Below are positions 63,597 through 64,000 of a stretch of DNA of 64,000 bases, in pieces. The stretch comes from Alkalibacterium iburiense. Lineage in GTDB: Bacteria > Bacillota > Bacilli > Lactobacillales > Carnobacteriaceae_A. A model generated the notes under the pieces. The model did no database searches, was not told the origin of the DNA, and saw only the letters and a program-made list of their open reading frames with translations. The position numbers and the translations under genes are program-made. Positions within the stretch are counted from its first letter, which is position 1. Each line of letters begins with the position of its first letter. The stretch is taken from assembly GCF_039521845.1 (NCBI RefSeq), contig NZ_BAAACW010000164.1:1-64000 (forward strand). The letters run 5' to 3'.

Positions 63597-64000
63597 ATGT
63601 CAAGAGAAACGAAGAAAACACTGATGACGGGGGTAGCCCTCTTTCTTGCAGGTGTTGTTTCTCTCTTTACACGGATAAACGATGATGGCTTATTTGCTTA
63701 TATATTATTAGCCTACGGTGCTTGGGAACTGGGAGAAGTGATATCAGAGTACTTTCTCAGCACGGATAAAGAAGAGGCTGAAGAGCTGAACAGGGAGGAA
63801 CGAATAGAAGAATTTAAAAAGGATTCTATCAGCATCACAATCCCTATGCTTTTATGTATGGGAGTAGAAGTGGTCATGATCGGAACAGGTTTTAGGCTGT
63901 TTACTATAGTGGCCTATACACTCACTTTATTTATCTATATTTTATTTATTGGAATATTTACTTTATATGATTATAGTAAGCAGACAAGTAGCTATTCTCT
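63597..64000 (+). CDS. Membrane protein, MerR-controlled, cut by the window edge
   Basis: Open from ATG 63597 (AAAAGGAGAAGG upstream) to the window end, 134 residues, no stop. It shows four hydrophobic segments: about 10-25, 30-45, 85-100 and 105-122, with an acidic stretch of about 30 residues in the middle. I recognise no family. The divergent MerR-type regulator and its long-spacer promoter lie directly upstream, so it is probably induced by that regulator's ligand. A multidrug or stress role is inference. Confidence 0.7.
   Translation, partial: MSRETKKTLMTGVALFLAGVVSLFTRINDDGLFAYILLAYGAWELGEVISEYFLSTDKEEAEELNREERIEEFKKDSISITIPMLLCMGVEVVMIGTGFRLFTIVAYTLTLFIYILFIGIFTLYDYSKQTSSYS

Noticed and set aside
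1..64000. CRISPR array, tRNA or rRNA genes
   Set aside because: No regularly spaced repeats, no cloverleaf-like sequence and no rRNA signature were seen on reading both strands; a formal search was not possible.

Overview
The window is low-GC Gram-positive DNA. Shine-Dalgarno sites are strong, TTG and GTG starts are common, and lipoprotein signal peptides end in the Firmicutes lipobox. The gene content (class Ib plus class III ribonucleotide reductases, a MurNAc PTS, a CopY/CopA/CopZ copper system, ectoine and glycine-betaine uptake, several very acidic lipoproteins) suggests a halotolerant or alkaliphilic member of the Lactobacillales, perhaps Carnobacteriaceae such as Marinilactibacillus or Alkalibacterium. 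That assignment is inference. The sequence comes from a draft assembly, with a run of Ns at 54495-54553.

Layout. Positions 1-3.1 kb are damaged accessory DNA: the right end of an ISL3-type insertion sequence sits inside a PAS-domain gene, followed by PhnA-like and RidA genes and two decayed genes. Positions 3.2-10.3 kb hold one ribonucleotide reductase operon, nrdI-E-F-H-D-G. It is preceded by two NrdR-box-like dyads 31 bp apart and a cobalamin riboswitch with an intrinsic terminator. From 10.3 to 11.8 kb there is a frameshifted pseudouridine synthase gene, a cupin gene and a region of imperfect palindromes. Positions 11.8-17.8 kb are a peptidoglycan-recycling locus, nagZ, then murR-murQ-murP-mupG. 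Positions 18.0-21.0 kb carry a three-gene set (carboxylesterase, acyltransferase-like protein, zinc-ribbon membrane protein) of unassigned pathway, followed by a large PLD-nuclease/helicase/DUF3427 protein.

Positions 23.9-31.3 kb are mixed: a Nudix hydrolase, a short-chain dehydrogenase with an apparent AUA start, a membrane gene with an in-frame TGA, a potassium channel, lipoproteins, an IS4-type remnant that truncates a PucR/CdaR-like regulator, and two paralogous acidic PepSY-like lipoproteins. Positions 31.4-42.1 kb are mostly housekeeping and transport: an M20 peptidase, an HD phosphohydrolase, a CPBP protease, an ABC exporter, trpS, a cystine symporter and proBA. Positions 42.3-51.4 kb hold a GntR/YtrA-type ABC operon, two tandem MATE pumps, a PepV-like peptidase and an aspartate racemase. 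Positions 51.5-54.8 kb are the copper operon, and 54.9-56.0 kb is an orphan gene.

Positions 56.3-62.4 kb are an osmoprotection cluster: an ehuBCDA-like ectoine importer convergent with a three-gene OpuA glycine-betaine importer. A MerR-type regulator and the divergent membrane gene it probably controls end the window.

Two themes stand out. The first is the DNA-precursor operon, where aerobic and anaerobic reductases share one leader that appears to read both NrdR and cobalamin. This predicts a B12-dependent class II reductase elsewhere in the genome. The second is repeated gene decay: at least five genes carry clear lesions (an IS insertion, an IS truncation, frameshifts, nonsense codons), and others show a lost ATG or sit at a sequence gap.
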